This document shows, in pieces, positions 1 to 9,073 of a stretch of 64,000 bases of DNA. Every line of letters starts with the position of its first letter. The stretch's first letter is position 1. The notes below the pieces were generated by a model. It worked only from the letters and a program-made list of their open reading frames with translations, had not been told where the DNA came from and searched no databases. Location of the stretch: NCBI RefSeq assembly GCF_042660675.1, contig NZ_JBHSUL010000027.1, forward strand, positions 263,256 through 327,255, read 5' to 3'. Made by a program: the position numbers and the translations under genes. Source of the stretch: Marinilactibacillus sp042660675. Its GTDB lineage: Bacteria; Bacillota; Bacilli; Lactobacillales; Carnobacteriaceae_A.

Positions 1-889
1 CCTTCTTATGCAAACCTGGATTAGGCGGTACCGCTCGGTTAGCCCACTCTCTCAGGATTTTTGCACGTTCTTTCATTTTCTTTATTTTACGCTGCTGTTC
101 TTCATATACTTGAAATTCTCTGGCAACTTTCTCTTCTTTTTCTGTCACATAATTCGAAAAGTTTGTATGATAAACCGTACACTCACCATCTTCTACGTCT
201 ATAATCTTTTGAATCGCTTCATCCAAGAAATATCGGTCATGAGAAATCATCACGACTGTTCCAGTGTAGTTGGAAACAAATTGTTCCAGCCATTCAGTTG
301 CTGCAAAGTCCAAATGATTGGTGGGTTCATCCAGTAACAGTAAATCAGGATTGATCAGTAAAGTCATGGCTAGTCCAACTTTTGTCTGTTCTCCACCGCT
401 CAATAAATTGAAAGAAGTTTCAATTAAATGGTTTATATTTAACCCTTGTGTGACTTGATGAATCCGTGACTCTATCTCGTATCCACCCTCTTGAAGATAG
501 GCTTCCTGAATTTTTCCATATTGATCCATAAACTTTTGAAGTTGGTTTTGACTCTCTGTTTGACTCATTACTATTTCTAATTGTTTCATCGCTGTTTCTT
601 TTTCCAGCAACTCTTCAAAAACGGTTTTCAAAACGTCATTGACACTCATGTCATCTGAATAAGCTGGAATCTGTTCCAAGTATCCAATAGAGCATCCTTT
701 TTTCCAATGAATCTGACCAGAAGTTGGCGTTTCAACTTGTGCGAGTAATTTCATTAAAGTTGTTTTGCCACTTCCATTTCGACCGACAAGTCCAATTTTT
801 TCTCCTTGTTCGATCTCTAAGGTGACATTTTCAAAGATGGTTGTTCCTCCATATTGTTGAGAAACTGCATTTACATTACATATCATCAT
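1..889 (-). CDS. ABC-F family ATPase, 3'-truncated by the window edge
   Basis: The first 296 residues of a soluble tandem-ATPase protein of the ABC-F family, which acts on the ribosome rather than in a membrane. Visible in order: Walker A GRNGSGKTT, signature LLSGGEQTK, Walker B LLLLDEPTNHLD, the H-switch ISHDRYFLD, then the start of the charged inter-domain linker (EEKVAREFQVYEEQQRKIKK). The second ATPase half lies beyond position 1. Start at 889 follows AAAGGAG by 7-8 nt; an adjacent ATG at 886 is the alternative. The 5' leader carries a small ORF and a terminator, an arrangement known for antibiotic-resistance ABC-F genes, so a ribosome-protection role is plausible. The subgroup (Lsa, Vga, Msr or a housekeeping type) cannot be decided from this half. 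Confidence 0.9.
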   Translation of the reverse strand, partial: MMICNVNAVSQQYGGTTIFENVTLEIEQGEKIGLVGRNGSGKTTLMKLLAQVETPTSGQIHWKKGCSIGYLEQIPAYSDDMSVNDVLKTVFEELLEKETAMKQLEIVMSQTESQNQLQKFMDQYGKIQEAYLQEGGYEIESRIHQVTQGLNINHLIETSFNLLSGGEQTKVGLAMTLLINPDLLLLDEPTNHLDFAATEWLEQFVSNYTGTVVMISHDRYFLDEAIQKIIDVEDGECTVYHTNFSNYVTEKEEKVAREFQVYEEQQRKIKKMKERAKILREWANRAVPPNPGLHKK

Positions 890-942
890 TTTCCGGCTCC
901 TTTTGTCTTACACCCTCTTCATTAGACAAAAGTCAAAGCATA

Positions 943-1200
943 CAAAAATAACCATAGAAAAGAGTCCTCTCCTATGGCTATTCTGCTACAAATCAAAAAG
1001 CCTGTTTTAACTTTCTAATCTGCATATAAATGGTAGGGGTAAGATGTTTTTTCTGCGATTCTACTATTCAGTTGCTAAAAATGGACAGACTGGTCCAATT
1101 ACGCAACGACAATAGAAAATTCAGCACGGCAAATATATAAATAATATTCTTGTTTTCCGTGCTTTTTCGCAGTTAGAAACATCTAACCTCCACCTCCGTT
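943..1200 (-). promoter_or_regulatory. Attenuator leader of the ABC-F gene
   Basis: Reading on the minus strand, this leader holds a short ORF (1099-1182), then about 115 nt of structured RNA, then an intrinsic terminator (11-bp arms at 972-982 and 947-957, followed by a run of U) roughly 55 nt before the ABC-F start. The ORF's start region (GGTTAGATGTTT, 1177-1188) is complementary, with one mismatch, to AAACATCTTACC further downstream (1038-1049). It can also fold locally (GTTAGA/TCTAAC). Mutually exclusive folds plus a terminator fit ribosome-mediated attenuation. The terminator and small ORF are seen directly; the switching mechanism is inferred. Confidence 0.7.
1099..1182 (-). CDS. Leader peptide of the ABC-F attenuator
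   Basis: A 27-codon ORF beginning MFLTAKKHGKQ and ending FSIVVA before TAA. Two consecutive GGAGG sites precede the ATG (GGAGGTGGAGGTTAG), an unusually strong translation signal for such a short frame. It sits between the presumed transcription start and the terminator ahead of the ABC-F gene, so its likely job is to report drug-induced ribosome stalling. I do not recognise a specific stalling motif. The run YYLYICR and the final IVVA are candidate arrest zones, but that is a guess. Confidence 0.65.
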   Translation of the reverse strand: MFLTAKKHGKQEYYLYICRAEFSIVVA

Positions 1201-1272
1201 CATTTAAGATACTTCTATTTTATAATCTTTTGATATTAAAAACAATACCTTATTCTATTCAAGAATTAATAA

Positions 1273-1303
1273 AAAATCTCCACGCTATAAACGTGAAGAT
1301 TTT
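1273..1303 (-). terminator. Intrinsic terminator of pepF
   Basis: An 11-bp imperfect stem (1274-1284 with 1292-1302) around a 7-nt loop with a U-rich tail in the minus direction, ending just past the pepF stop codon. The flanking A/T runs suggest it could work in both directions. Confidence 0.75.
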
Positions 1304-1316
1304 TCTTTGAAGCTAC

Positions 1317-3122
1317 TTATTTTTCTAATTCGCCAGTTAACTCAATAATACGATCTACAGATTCATCTAGATATTTGATTGTATCAGAAAGCGGACGATC
1401 GGTTGTGATGTCTACACCTGCTACAAGGGTTGCTTCAGCTGGAACTTTTTGTCCACCTAATGCAAGAAACTCTAACCAGCCATCTACTTTTTCTTCTCCA
1501 CTCTTGATTTTAAGGAATGCTTGCGTTGCAATCGTTAAACCAGCAGAGTAAGTGTAAGGATACAATCCCATGTAGTAGTGAATCTGACGCATCCAAGTCA
1601 ATTCTGCGCCCGCTTCAAGTTCAACAGAATCACCCCAGAACTGTTTTAGTACGCTTAATTTTAATTCACTCAATTTCTTAGCATCGAAACTCTTACCAGC
1701 ATCAATCAGTTTATAGACTTCACGCTGATAAGCAGCTTCCAGTAAGTGAGTCACAAAGTTATGGAAATACGTACGTGAGATCATTTTAGAAAGAATCGAA
1801 CGCTCCATACGTGGATCATCTGTTTTATTTTTCAGATAATCAGTCAGTAATAATTCATTGAAGGTAGATGGTCCCTCAATCAAGTAAAGTGATGGACGTG
1901 CACTCGTTAATGGATTGTTCTCATTTGATAATACACCTTGACCAGCGTGACCTAATTCATGGAATAAGGTATAAGCATCTGTCAATTGACCTGTCCAAGT
2001 CACCATTACATATGGATGTTTTCCGTAAGTTGTTGAGCAGAAGGCACCTGAACGTTTTCCGATATTTTGTGCAAAGTCTGTCCAACGTTCTGGATAAGAG
2101 CGCATGATCATGTTTACATAGTCGTCTCCAAGAGGAGCTAACGCTTCTTGAACAAGATCTTTAGACTCTTCAATGGAAACTGGCATCGTGTACTCAGGAT
2201 CCAAATCTACTTTCAGATCCGCATAGGTCATTTTTTCTAATCCATGAACGTCTTTTAAATGCGTAATGAATTTACGCATGACCGGTGCGAAGTCATTCAT
2301 GATCATATCAATCTGACGGTGATACAATTCTTGATCTACTTCTTGACTCTCTAATAAGTAATCAAAAATAGAATCATATCCACGCATCGTCGCCAGCGTT
2401 TTTTCGCTTTGTAAATGTGTATAATAAGCTGTTGCGACAACATTTTGATATTGAGCTAAAACTTTGTTGAATTGATCATACGCTGCACGTCGAATTTTTG
2501 GATTCTCGTGATACATATAAACTTCTTCATATAATACAAAACTTAACTCATATTCTTCACCATCAACTTCGAATGTTCCGTAATCTGCATCAGCTGAGCG
2601 CGCTTGTTCAAATATTTCTGATGGCGCTTCAAAGATAGGATCCAGTTGTGCTAACGCTTTTTCAACTTCAGGAGCCAACTTCGCTTTTTTAGCTGCTTTG
2701 ACTTCTCTAATGAATGGTCCAAATTTCGCTTCTTTTTCAACAACTTCGTTTAACGTTGCTTCGTCTACTTCTTGGATTTGAGAATTAAAGAAACTCATTC
2801 CTGCACCGAAATTAGCAAGCACGTTGGATACGTGACGAGATTGTTGTTGTGCTTCACTATCTGAAATATCTACAGATACCGGCAACATGCCGTATTGTCC
2901 TAAATGAGAGGCTTTCGCCATTAAAACTTCGTATTCTTTTATCGCTGCGACTAAGCTATCTACACTGTCTAGCTTTCCATCATACTGATTTGCAAAAGCT
3001 TGAACATCTTTTGGAAGTTGTTCGGCTGCTGCTTCAAAATCTTCTTGCGTTTTAAAAATTGCGGATAAATCCCATGTTAATTCTTCAGGTATTTCTGTAC
3101 GTGGTTTTAATTGTTCAGCCAT
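1317..3122 (-). CDS. pepF: Oligoendopeptidase F
   Basis: A 601-residue cytoplasmic zinc metallopeptidase of family M3B that cleaves oligopeptides. The catalytic zinc motif HELGH is at residues 388-392, and the C-terminal half is the usual all-helical M3 fold (for example QIHYYMGLYPYTYSAGL). The length matches PepF proteins of about 600 residues. The reading frame stays open upstream to 3200, but AAAGGGGAG lies 6-7 nt before the ATG at 3122, and the protein then starts MAEQLKPR as family members do. It is a single-gene unit with its own terminator. An AT-rich region with a TATACT-like -10 lies just upstream. Confidence 0.95.
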   Translation of the reverse strand: MAEQLKPRTEIPEELTWDLSAIFKTQEDFEAAAEQLPKDVQAFANQYDGKLDSVDSLVAAIKEYEVLMAKASHLGQYGMLPVSVDISDSEAQQQSRHVSNVLANFGAGMSFFNSQIQEVDEATLNEVVEKEAKFGPFIREVKAAKKAKLAPEVEKALAQLDPIFEAPSEIFEQARSADADYGTFEVDGEEYELSFVLYEEVYMYHENPKIRRAAYDQFNKVLAQYQNVVATAYYTHLQSEKTLATMRGYDSIFDYLLESQEVDQELYHRQIDMIMNDFAPVMRKFITHLKDVHGLEKMTYADLKVDLDPEYTMPVSIEESKDLVQEALAPLGDDYVNMIMRSYPERWTDFAQNIGKRSGAFCSTTYGKHPYVMVTWTGQLTDAYTLFHELGHAGQGVLSNENNPLTSARPSLYLIEGPSTFNELLLTDYLKNKTDDPRMERSILSKMISRTYFHNFVTHLLEAAYQREVYKLIDAGKSFDAKKLSELKLSVLKQFWGDSVELEAGAELTWMRQIHYYMGLYPYTYSAGLTIATQAFLKIKSGEEKVDGWLEFLALGGQKVPAEATLVAGVDITTDRPLSDTIKYLDESVDRIIELTGELEK

Positions 3123-3392
3123 TCTGTTCTCCCCTTTTAATCTTATAAGTATATGGCAAATCGTTTCAGTTATAATAATATAACTTTTTACAGGATCCAA
3201 AATATATCCTAGATTCCTTTGCGTTTCTTGGAAGTTCTTTGTGTATCCTCATCAAACTATTCGCTATTTCTGACTATTATAGCATTCTTTTTAATAGTTG
3301 TGTGAGAAAATTTAAGATTTTTCAAATTAAACACTTAGAAACAAAATGTCATAATATTACTTCTGGTTATAATCTTTATCACGACAAAAGCA

Positions 3393-3430
3393 CTATCCAT
3401 TACTTCTCATCTTGGAGAAACAACGGATAG
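3393..3430 (-). terminator. Probable terminator of the arg operon
   Basis: Immediately after the argH stop, arms TATCCGTTGTTTCTC and GAGAAGTAATGGATA pair with two G-U wobbles and are followed by a short, interrupted U tract. It is weaker than the other terminators in the window. The rest of the gap back to pepF (3123-3392) is AT-rich and shows no gene. Confidence 0.5.
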
Positions 3431-3434
3431 CGAT

Positions 3435-4823
3435 TCAGATATGGAGTTGTTTTTTTAATCTATTGATTTGCTTTTTGACCGCTTCTGGCGCTGGTCCACC
3501 TTCAAGATTTCTTTTATTGACACATTCATCTAGATCGATGGCTTTATATAAGTCTTTTTCAAAAACTGGATGCAGGACTTGATACTGTTCCAGCGAAATT
3601 TCTTCTAATGTCTGTTTGTTGTCGATACAAGTCTGGACTAGTGAACCAATCACTTCATAAGCTTCTCTAAATGGAACACCTTTTTTAGTTAAATAGTCAG
3701 CGCAATCTGTCGCATTGATAAAGCCTTTTGAAGCGGCTACTCTCATACGATCCTTATGGACTGTCATCGTCTCTACCATGGGAATCATAGCTGATAAGGC
3801 GATCTTGATTGTACTGATGCTATCAAACAAGGCTTCTTTATCTTCTTGCATATCCTTGTTATAAGCTAGTGGCATTCCTTTCATCATCGTTAGTAGGGTT
3901 TGAAGATTCCCATACGTTCTACCTGTTTTACCCCGAACAAGCTCAGCTACATCCGGATTCTTTTTCTGTGGCATAATAGATGACCCTGTCGCAAAAGCAT
4001 CATCCAATTCAACAAATCGAAATTCCTGCGTGCACCAAAGAATAATCTCTTCTGACAAACGAGAGAGATGCATCATAATCATGCTCAATGCATAAGCCGT
4101 ATCCAGTACAAAATCTCGATCCGAAACCCCGTCCAGACTATTAGCCGTAACTTCTTTGAAGCCTAACTGTTTTGCAACAAACTGACGGTCTAGTGGATAC
4201 GTTGTTCCAGCTAAAGCACCATTCCCTAACGGCATTGAATCTGTATGTTCCATCGTTTCGTCCAGTCTCTGAATATCTCTGGCAACCATTTGACCGTATG
4301 CCAAAATATGATGCGCAAAGGTGATCGGTTGAGCAATTTGAAGATGCGTATAACCTGGCATGATCGTTTCGATATGCTGTTCAGCTTGTTGAATGATGAC
4401 TTGCTCGAACTGAATCAATTGTGATTTGATTTCAGTGATCTGTTTCTTGACATATAGTCTCAGATCTAAAGCTACTTGGTCATTACGACTTCTTCCTGTA
4501 TGAAGTCGTTTCCCAGCGTCACCGATACGTTTTGTCAACTCTGCTTCAATAAACATATGAATATCTTCAGCTTGCTCATCAAATGCTAGCTGACCACTTT
4601 TTAAATCATTTAAGATAGTTTGCAGACCTTCGATGATTTGTTGTGTGTCTTCACTGGAAATGATTTTTTGCTGTCCCAGCATCTTGGCATGGGCAATACT
4701 TCCAGCGATATCTTCTTCAAATAAAACATAGTCAAAGCTGATAGAAGAATTGAATACATCTACTTCATGAGCACTTTTACCGCTGAAACGCCCTTTCCAT
4801 ACTTTGTTGGAATTAGCTGACAT
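3435..4823 (-). CDS. argH: Argininosuccinate lyase
   Basis: 462 residues, matching the family. It splits argininosuccinate into arginine and fumarate, the last step of arginine synthesis. The fumarase/ASL superfamily signature GSSIMPQKKNP is intact, and the N-terminal substrate-binding stretch HTGRSRNDQ is present. It is the last gene of the arg operon, and its ATG lies 11 nt inside the 3' end of argF, so translation is probably coupled. A GGGAG lies about 9 nt ahead of the start. Confidence 0.97.
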   Translation of the reverse strand: MSANSNKVWKGRFSGKSAHEVDVFNSSISFDYVLFEEDIAGSIAHAKMLGQQKIISSEDTQQIIEGLQTILNDLKSGQLAFDEQAEDIHMFIEAELTKRIGDAGKRLHTGRSRNDQVALDLRLYVKKQITEIKSQLIQFEQVIIQQAEQHIETIMPGYTHLQIAQPITFAHHILAYGQMVARDIQRLDETMEHTDSMPLGNGALAGTTYPLDRQFVAKQLGFKEVTANSLDGVSDRDFVLDTAYALSMIMMHLSRLSEEIILWCTQEFRFVELDDAFATGSSIMPQKKNPDVAELVRGKTGRTYGNLQTLLTMMKGMPLAYNKDMQEDKEALFDSISTIKIALSAMIPMVETMTVHKDRMRVAASKGFINATDCADYLTKKGVPFREAYEVIGSLVQTCIDNKQTLEEISLEQYQVLHPVFEKDLYKAIDLDECVNKRNLEGGPAPEAVKKQINRLKKQLHI

Positions 4824-5736
4824 GGGCAGGCACTCCCATCAAATGAAGCAGTACGGCTTTTTGAATATGGAGACGATTCTCTGCTTCTTCAAAGATGACC
4901 TTTGCATGCTCTTCAAAGACATCTGTAGAAATTTCTTCGTCTTTATGTGCTGGCAGACAGTGCTGGACCATAACCTCTGAATCAGCAACCGCTAAAAGGT
5001 CGTGATTGACTTGATAAATACTTTGAAAGACTTTTTTCCTGATTTCCGCTTCTGCTTCATCTCCCATACTTGCCCATACATCTGTAAAAACGACATCCGC
5101 ATCTTGTACAGCTTCATATGGATCTTCTGTTAATAGAAAATCGGGATGATCAATGTACTGATCTAAAATAGCTTCATTAGGCTGATACCCTCTTGGTGAC
5201 GCCACAGCAATTGATGCGCCGGCAAGTAGGGCACCAACAATCAGTGAATTTGCCATGTTATTACCGTCTCCAACAAAAGCGAATTTTAAGCCTTCTAGAG
5301 TCCCTTTCACTTCTTGGATTGTCATTAAATCTGCGAGAATCTGACAAGGATGATATAAATCAGTCAGTCCGTTAATAATTGGTATAGACCCGAATTCTGC
5401 AAGTGTTTCGACATCTTCCTGATCGAATGTACGAATCATGATCGCATCCAAATATCTAGACAAGACTCGAGCTGTATCTTCAATCGATTCTCCGCGCCCC
5501 ATTTGAAGATCATTTACACTCAAGTATAGTGGATGTCCGCCTAACTGATTCATGCCAACTTCAAAAGATACACGTGTACGCGTAGAGGCTTTTTGAAAAA
5601 TCATCCCCAGCGTTTTCCCTTTCAAATAGGGTGTTTCAATCCCTGCCTTGAGTTTCTTTTTCAAGTCATGTCCTGTTTCAAGAAGTATGAGCAGTTCATC
5701 TTTTGTCAAATCTGATAGTTTAAGTAAATGTTCCAT
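4813..5736 (-). CDS. argF: Ornithine carbamoyltransferase
   Basis: 307 residues. It makes citrulline from ornithine and carbamoyl phosphate. Carbamoyl-phosphate site STRTRVSFE, the HPCQ motif and the catalytic-site MVQHCLPAHK are all intact. The start at 5736 forms TAATG with the argD stop and has GGGGGT 7-8 nt upstream; an open frame to 5778 has no better ribosome site. Its position inside a complete biosynthetic operon with argG/argH, and the absence of arcA or arcC nearby, argues for the anabolic enzyme rather than the arginine-deiminase version. No carAB is present in the window, so carbamoyl phosphate must come from elsewhere. Confidence 0.96.
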   Translation of the reverse strand: MEHLLKLSDLTKDELLILLETGHDLKKKLKAGIETPYLKGKTLGMIFQKASTRTRVSFEVGMNQLGGHPLYLSVNDLQMGRGESIEDTARVLSRYLDAIMIRTFDQEDVETLAEFGSIPIINGLTDLYHPCQILADLMTIQEVKGTLEGLKFAFVGDGNNMANSLIVGALLAGASIAVASPRGYQPNEAILDQYIDHPDFLLTEDPYEAVQDADVVFTDVWASMGDEAEAEIRKKVFQSIYQVNHDLLAVADSEVMVQHCLPAHKDEEISTDVFEEHAKVIFEEAENRLHIQKAVLLHLMGVPAHVS

Positions 5737-6911
5737 TAACTGACCCCCACTTGTACTGTTAAAATCTTTTTCAAACAATTCACAGCTTCATCGATTGCTC
5801 GCTCGTCGATAATGAGCGGTGGCAATAATCGCAATTTTTCCTTGGCTGTCAGAAATAATACACCTTCTTCTTTAGCTTTGGCTACCACTTCCTTAGCAGA
5901 AATATCTTTAAAGGTCACTCCAATCATCAGTCCCATACCTGAAACGGATTGAACGCCTTCTAAGGCTAGCAGCTTTGCTTTTAAACATTCGCCATTAGCT
6001 GTGATATGTGCTAAAAAAGAATCCGTTAAGGTATCCATCACCACATTCGCACCAGCCGTTACCACGGGATTCCCTCCAAAAGTCGATCCATGATCTCCTG
6101 CTTCCAGTACATGTTGTACTTTTTCTCCCAGTAACGCTGCTCCAATGGGTAAGCCATTTCCAAGTCCTTTTGCGCTCGTAACCATATCTGGTTCTAATTC
6201 AAAGTGTTCATAGGCAAATAATTTCCCAGTACGCCCCATCCCTGTCTGTACTTCATCAATCATTAACAAACAGTCATTTTGTGCGCAAAGTATTTTAATT
6301 TCTTCAACAAACGTTTGATCTAAAGGAATGACGCCTCCTTCACCTTGAACCAGCTCAATCATGATTCCACAGACCGTTTCATCAAATTTTTCATGTAGAT
6401 CTTCAAGGTTATTGGTTTCCACAAAGTCAAAACCTTCCGTAAATGGATCAAAGTATTGATGAAAAACATCTTGTCCAGTTGCCGATAAAGTTGTTACAGT
6501 ACGACCATGAAAAGAATTACTGAGTGTCAGTATCTTATGCTTATTCAAATTTTTAAGATGACCATATTTTCTGGCCACTTTGATGGCTACTTCGTTTGAT
6601 TCTGCACCAGAGTTCACAAATAGTACATGCTTCATCCCAGTTTTTTCGCACAATTTTTTAGCAAGCTCTGCCGCGGGAGTCGTATAGTAAAGATTTGAGG
6701 TATGTTGAAGTTGGCTGAGTTGATTTTGTGTAGCCGTCACCCATTCTTTATGTTGATAACCTAAGGAGTTGACGCCAATACCAGCCGTAAAATCCAAATA
6801 CTGCTTTCCATCTTCATCGTATACATAATAACCGTCTCCTTTTTCCAAGGCGACATTTACGCGCTCATAAGTTGGTGTTATATAGTCATCCGTCCAAGTC
6901 ATACTATCCAT
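5736..6911 (-). CDS. argD: Acetylornithine aminotransferase
   Basis: 391 residues, class-III PLP-dependent aminotransferase. It transfers an amino group from glutamate to N-acetylglutamate semialdehyde. The PLP aspartate lies in LLMIDEVQTGMGRTG and the Schiff-base lysine in SAKGLGNGLPIGA. AAAGGAAG lies 11 nt before the ATG at 6911. A GTG at 6923 abuts the ribosome site and the next ATG (6902) is 20 nt away, so 6911 is preferred. The 3' end overlaps the argF start by one base. Confidence 0.95.
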   Translation of the reverse strand: MDSMTWTDDYITPTYERVNVALEKGDGYYVYDEDGKQYLDFTAGIGVNSLGYQHKEWVTATQNQLSQLQHTSNLYYTTPAAELAKKLCEKTGMKHVLFVNSGAESNEVAIKVARKYGHLKNLNKHKILTLSNSFHGRTVTTLSATGQDVFHQYFDPFTEGFDFVETNNLEDLHEKFDETVCGIMIELVQGEGGVIPLDQTFVEEIKILCAQNDCLLMIDEVQTGMGRTGKLFAYEHFELEPDMVTSAKGLGNGLPIGAALLGEKVQHVLEAGDHGSTFGGNPVVTAGANVVMDTLTDSFLAHITANGECLKAKLLALEGVQSVSGMGLMIGVTFKDISAKEVVAKAKEEGVLFLTAKEKLRLLPPLIIDERAIDEAVNCLKKILTVQVGVS

Positions 6912-6947
6912 TTGTGTGCACACTTCCTTTCATTTCCATTTCTTGAT

Positions 6948-7844
6948 TTATTTATAAAACAAGGTTCCAATCCCACTATCCGTTAAAAATTCTACGATCA
7001 GAGAATGCGGTATGCGTCCGTCTAAAATAACCGCTTGTCTAACAGATTCTCTAACCGCCTCCACGCAGCACTGAACTTTAGGTATCATTCCGCCACTTAT
7101 GATCTGATTTTCATAAAGGGAAGACACTGCATCGATATCGATTTGTTTGATCAACGTTTCTGAGTCATTAGGGTCTTCAAGTACGCCGGCAACGTCTGAC
7201 ATCAGGACAAAGTTATCTGCACCCAGTGCTTTTGCGATACCGCTAGCCATTTCATCTCCATTAATGTTACAGCTTTCCCCGTTTTCATCTGTTCCAATAC
7301 AAGCAATGACCGGTATATACCCATTTTGGACGAGGTCCTTGATCACTTGTGTATGGACTCCTGTGATTTCTCCGACCGCTCCTAAGTGTTCTGGATCTTT
7401 TAAAGTTGCTGAAATCATTCCGCCATCGATCCCACTGATGCCCATGGCTTTTCCACCTAAATTGTGTATTGTACGAGTCAAATCTTTATTGATTTTCCCA
7501 GCCAAGACCATTTGAGCAATTTCCATTGTAGCTGCATCTGTTTTTCTGAGTCCATTTACAAAAGTACTTTGCACGTCGGCCTTATCAAGCCAATGATTGA
7601 TCGCTGGACCGCCCCCATGTACAATCACCACATTGATACCTACCTTGGCTAGCAACAAGATATCAGAAAGAACCGCTCGTTTCAGCATTTCATCTTGCAT
7701 AGCTGAACCGCCATATTTGATAACGACCATCTTTTGATCATAACGCTGAATATAAGGGAGCGCATTGGTAAGGATTTCTGCTACTTTAAATGAATCTAAT
7801 GCCTGATCATGTTCTGTAAGCACTGTTGATTTTGACGTAGTCAT
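6948..7844 (-). CDS. argB: N-acetylglutamate kinase
   Basis: 298 residues of the amino-acid kinase fold; phosphorylates N-acetylglutamate with ATP. The glycine-rich phosphate motifs IKYGGSAM and VHGGGPAI are present. The roughly 40-residue N-terminal extension includes a helix-like segment (AEILTNALPYIQRY). In known enzymes such a helix goes with the arginine-inhibited hexameric form, so feedback inhibition is a reasonable inference. It overlaps argJ by 38 nt. The start at 7844 has a GGGGG about 12 nt upstream; a GTG at 7823 is a less likely alternative. Confidence 0.95.
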   Translation of the reverse strand: MTTSKSTVLTEHDQALDSFKVAEILTNALPYIQRYDQKMVVIKYGGSAMQDEMLKRAVLSDILLLAKVGINVVIVHGGGPAINHWLDKADVQSTFVNGLRKTDAATMEIAQMVLAGKINKDLTRTIHNLGGKAMGISGIDGGMISATLKDPEHLGAVGEITGVHTQVIKDLVQNGYIPVIACIGTDENGESCNINGDEMASGIAKALGADNFVLMSDVAGVLEDPNDSETLIKQIDIDAVSSLYENQIISGGMIPKVQCCVEAVRESVRQAVILDGRIPHSLIVEFLTDSGIGTLFYK

Positions 7845-9057
7845 AGGTCAGGTCGCACCCCCAAGCTGTTGCTTTTTCTTGTCCTCTATACAAATAAATA
7901 TCAATACTCAGCTGATCTGTTCCTAAGATTTCAAAAGCTTTCTCTTCATCAAATGACAAAATGGATCCTGCTTCACATACGCAGATGCTTTGATAGTTTT
8001 CTGCGCGTAAGTATATATCCATGCTCTGTTGATCAAACTCTGCTCCACTGTATCCGATCGCGCACAGCAAACGACCGACATTTGCATCTCTTCCGTGTAC
8101 AGCCGTTTTGACCAAACTACTGCTGATCACTTCTTTTGCGATCAACTTTGCATCATGTTCCGTACTTGCTTCTAGTACATTGCATGTGATCAATGTACTT
8201 GCCCCTTCTCCGTCTTCAGCAATGGCAATAGCCAGTTCTTTGCAGACTTGGTGTAATGCTTCTTTGAAAATAGCGTAACCAGAGTGTTCCACGGAATCAA
8301 TAATTGCGTTTCCGGCTTCTGCATTCGCTAGTACAGTGACTATATCATTTGTAGACGTATCTCCATCTACACTGATCATATTAAAGGTATCTTTTACGAC
8401 AGACTTAAGTGCCATTGATAAAATCTCCGGTTCAATCGCCGCATCTGTTGTTACAAAGCCAAGCATTGTCGCCATATTGGGATGAATCATGCCACTGCCT
8501 TTTGACATCCCCCCGATTTTGACAACTGTATCTTCTATTTCAAAGGCAACAGCACTTTCTTTGATATCTGTGTCTGTGGTTAAAATGGCTTCTGCAGCCT
8601 CTTGATCACCTGCTTCATCTAGTTTATCCACTAGTTCCGGAATCCCGTATTTAAAAGGTTCAATATCCAACGGTTGTCCGATAACGCCTGTTGACGCTAC
8701 AATCACATCTTCTTTGGATACATCAAGTGACTCTCCAAGTAATTCACAGACTTGATGTGCAATTTCGATCCCATTCGCATTGCAAGTGTTCGCATTTCCA
8801 CTATTACAGATAATGGCCTGCGCATAACCATTTGCACTATGCTCTTGCGTTACGATAAGCGGCGCACCTTTTACTTTGTTTTGGGTGTACACACTGGCCG
8901 TTGAACACAGCTGCTCGCTGTAAATCAGTGCCAAATCTTTTCTTCTCCGTTTAAATCCGGCATGTATTCCAGAAGCTAAAAATCCTTTAGGTGCACAGAC
9001 ATTTCCTTCGATCCACTCTAATTGCTGCTCTGGTTTTTGTTTCGTATTGGCTTGCAT
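7807..9057 (-). CDS. argJ: Bifunctional ornithine acetyltransferase / N-acetylglutamate synthase
   Basis: 416 residues. It recycles the acetyl group from N-acetylornithine to glutamate, giving the cyclic arginine pathway. The Ntn-hydrolase-like self-cleavage site is visible in KGSGMIHPNMATMLGF, where the threonine before MLGF becomes the nucleophile. No argA or argE is seen in the window, consistent with ArgJ doing both jobs. A strong GAGAGGTG sits 6-7 nt before the start. Only 16 nt separate it from argC. Confidence 0.96.
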   Translation of the reverse strand: MQANTKQKPEQQLEWIEGNVCAPKGFLASGIHAGFKRRRKDLALIYSEQLCSTASVYTQNKVKGAPLIVTQEHSANGYAQAIICNSGNANTCNANGIEIAHQVCELLGESLDVSKEDVIVASTGVIGQPLDIEPFKYGIPELVDKLDEAGDQEAAEAILTTDTDIKESAVAFEIEDTVVKIGGMSKGSGMIHPNMATMLGFVTTDAAIEPEILSMALKSVVKDTFNMISVDGDTSTNDIVTVLANAEAGNAIIDSVEHSGYAIFKEALHQVCKELAIAIAEDGEGASTLITCNVLEASTEHDAKLIAKEVISSSLVKTAVHGRDANVGRLLCAIGYSGAEFDQQSMDIYLRAENYQSICVCEAGSILSFDEEKAFEILGTDQLSIDIYLYRGQEKATAWGCDLTYDYVKINSAYRT

Positions 9058-9073
9058 CCGTTCACCTCTCCCC

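Noticed and set aside
3239..3430. A 63-codon plus-strand frame between pepF and argH
   Set aside because: No ribosome site, low-complexity AT-rich composition, and it runs into the arg terminator stem.
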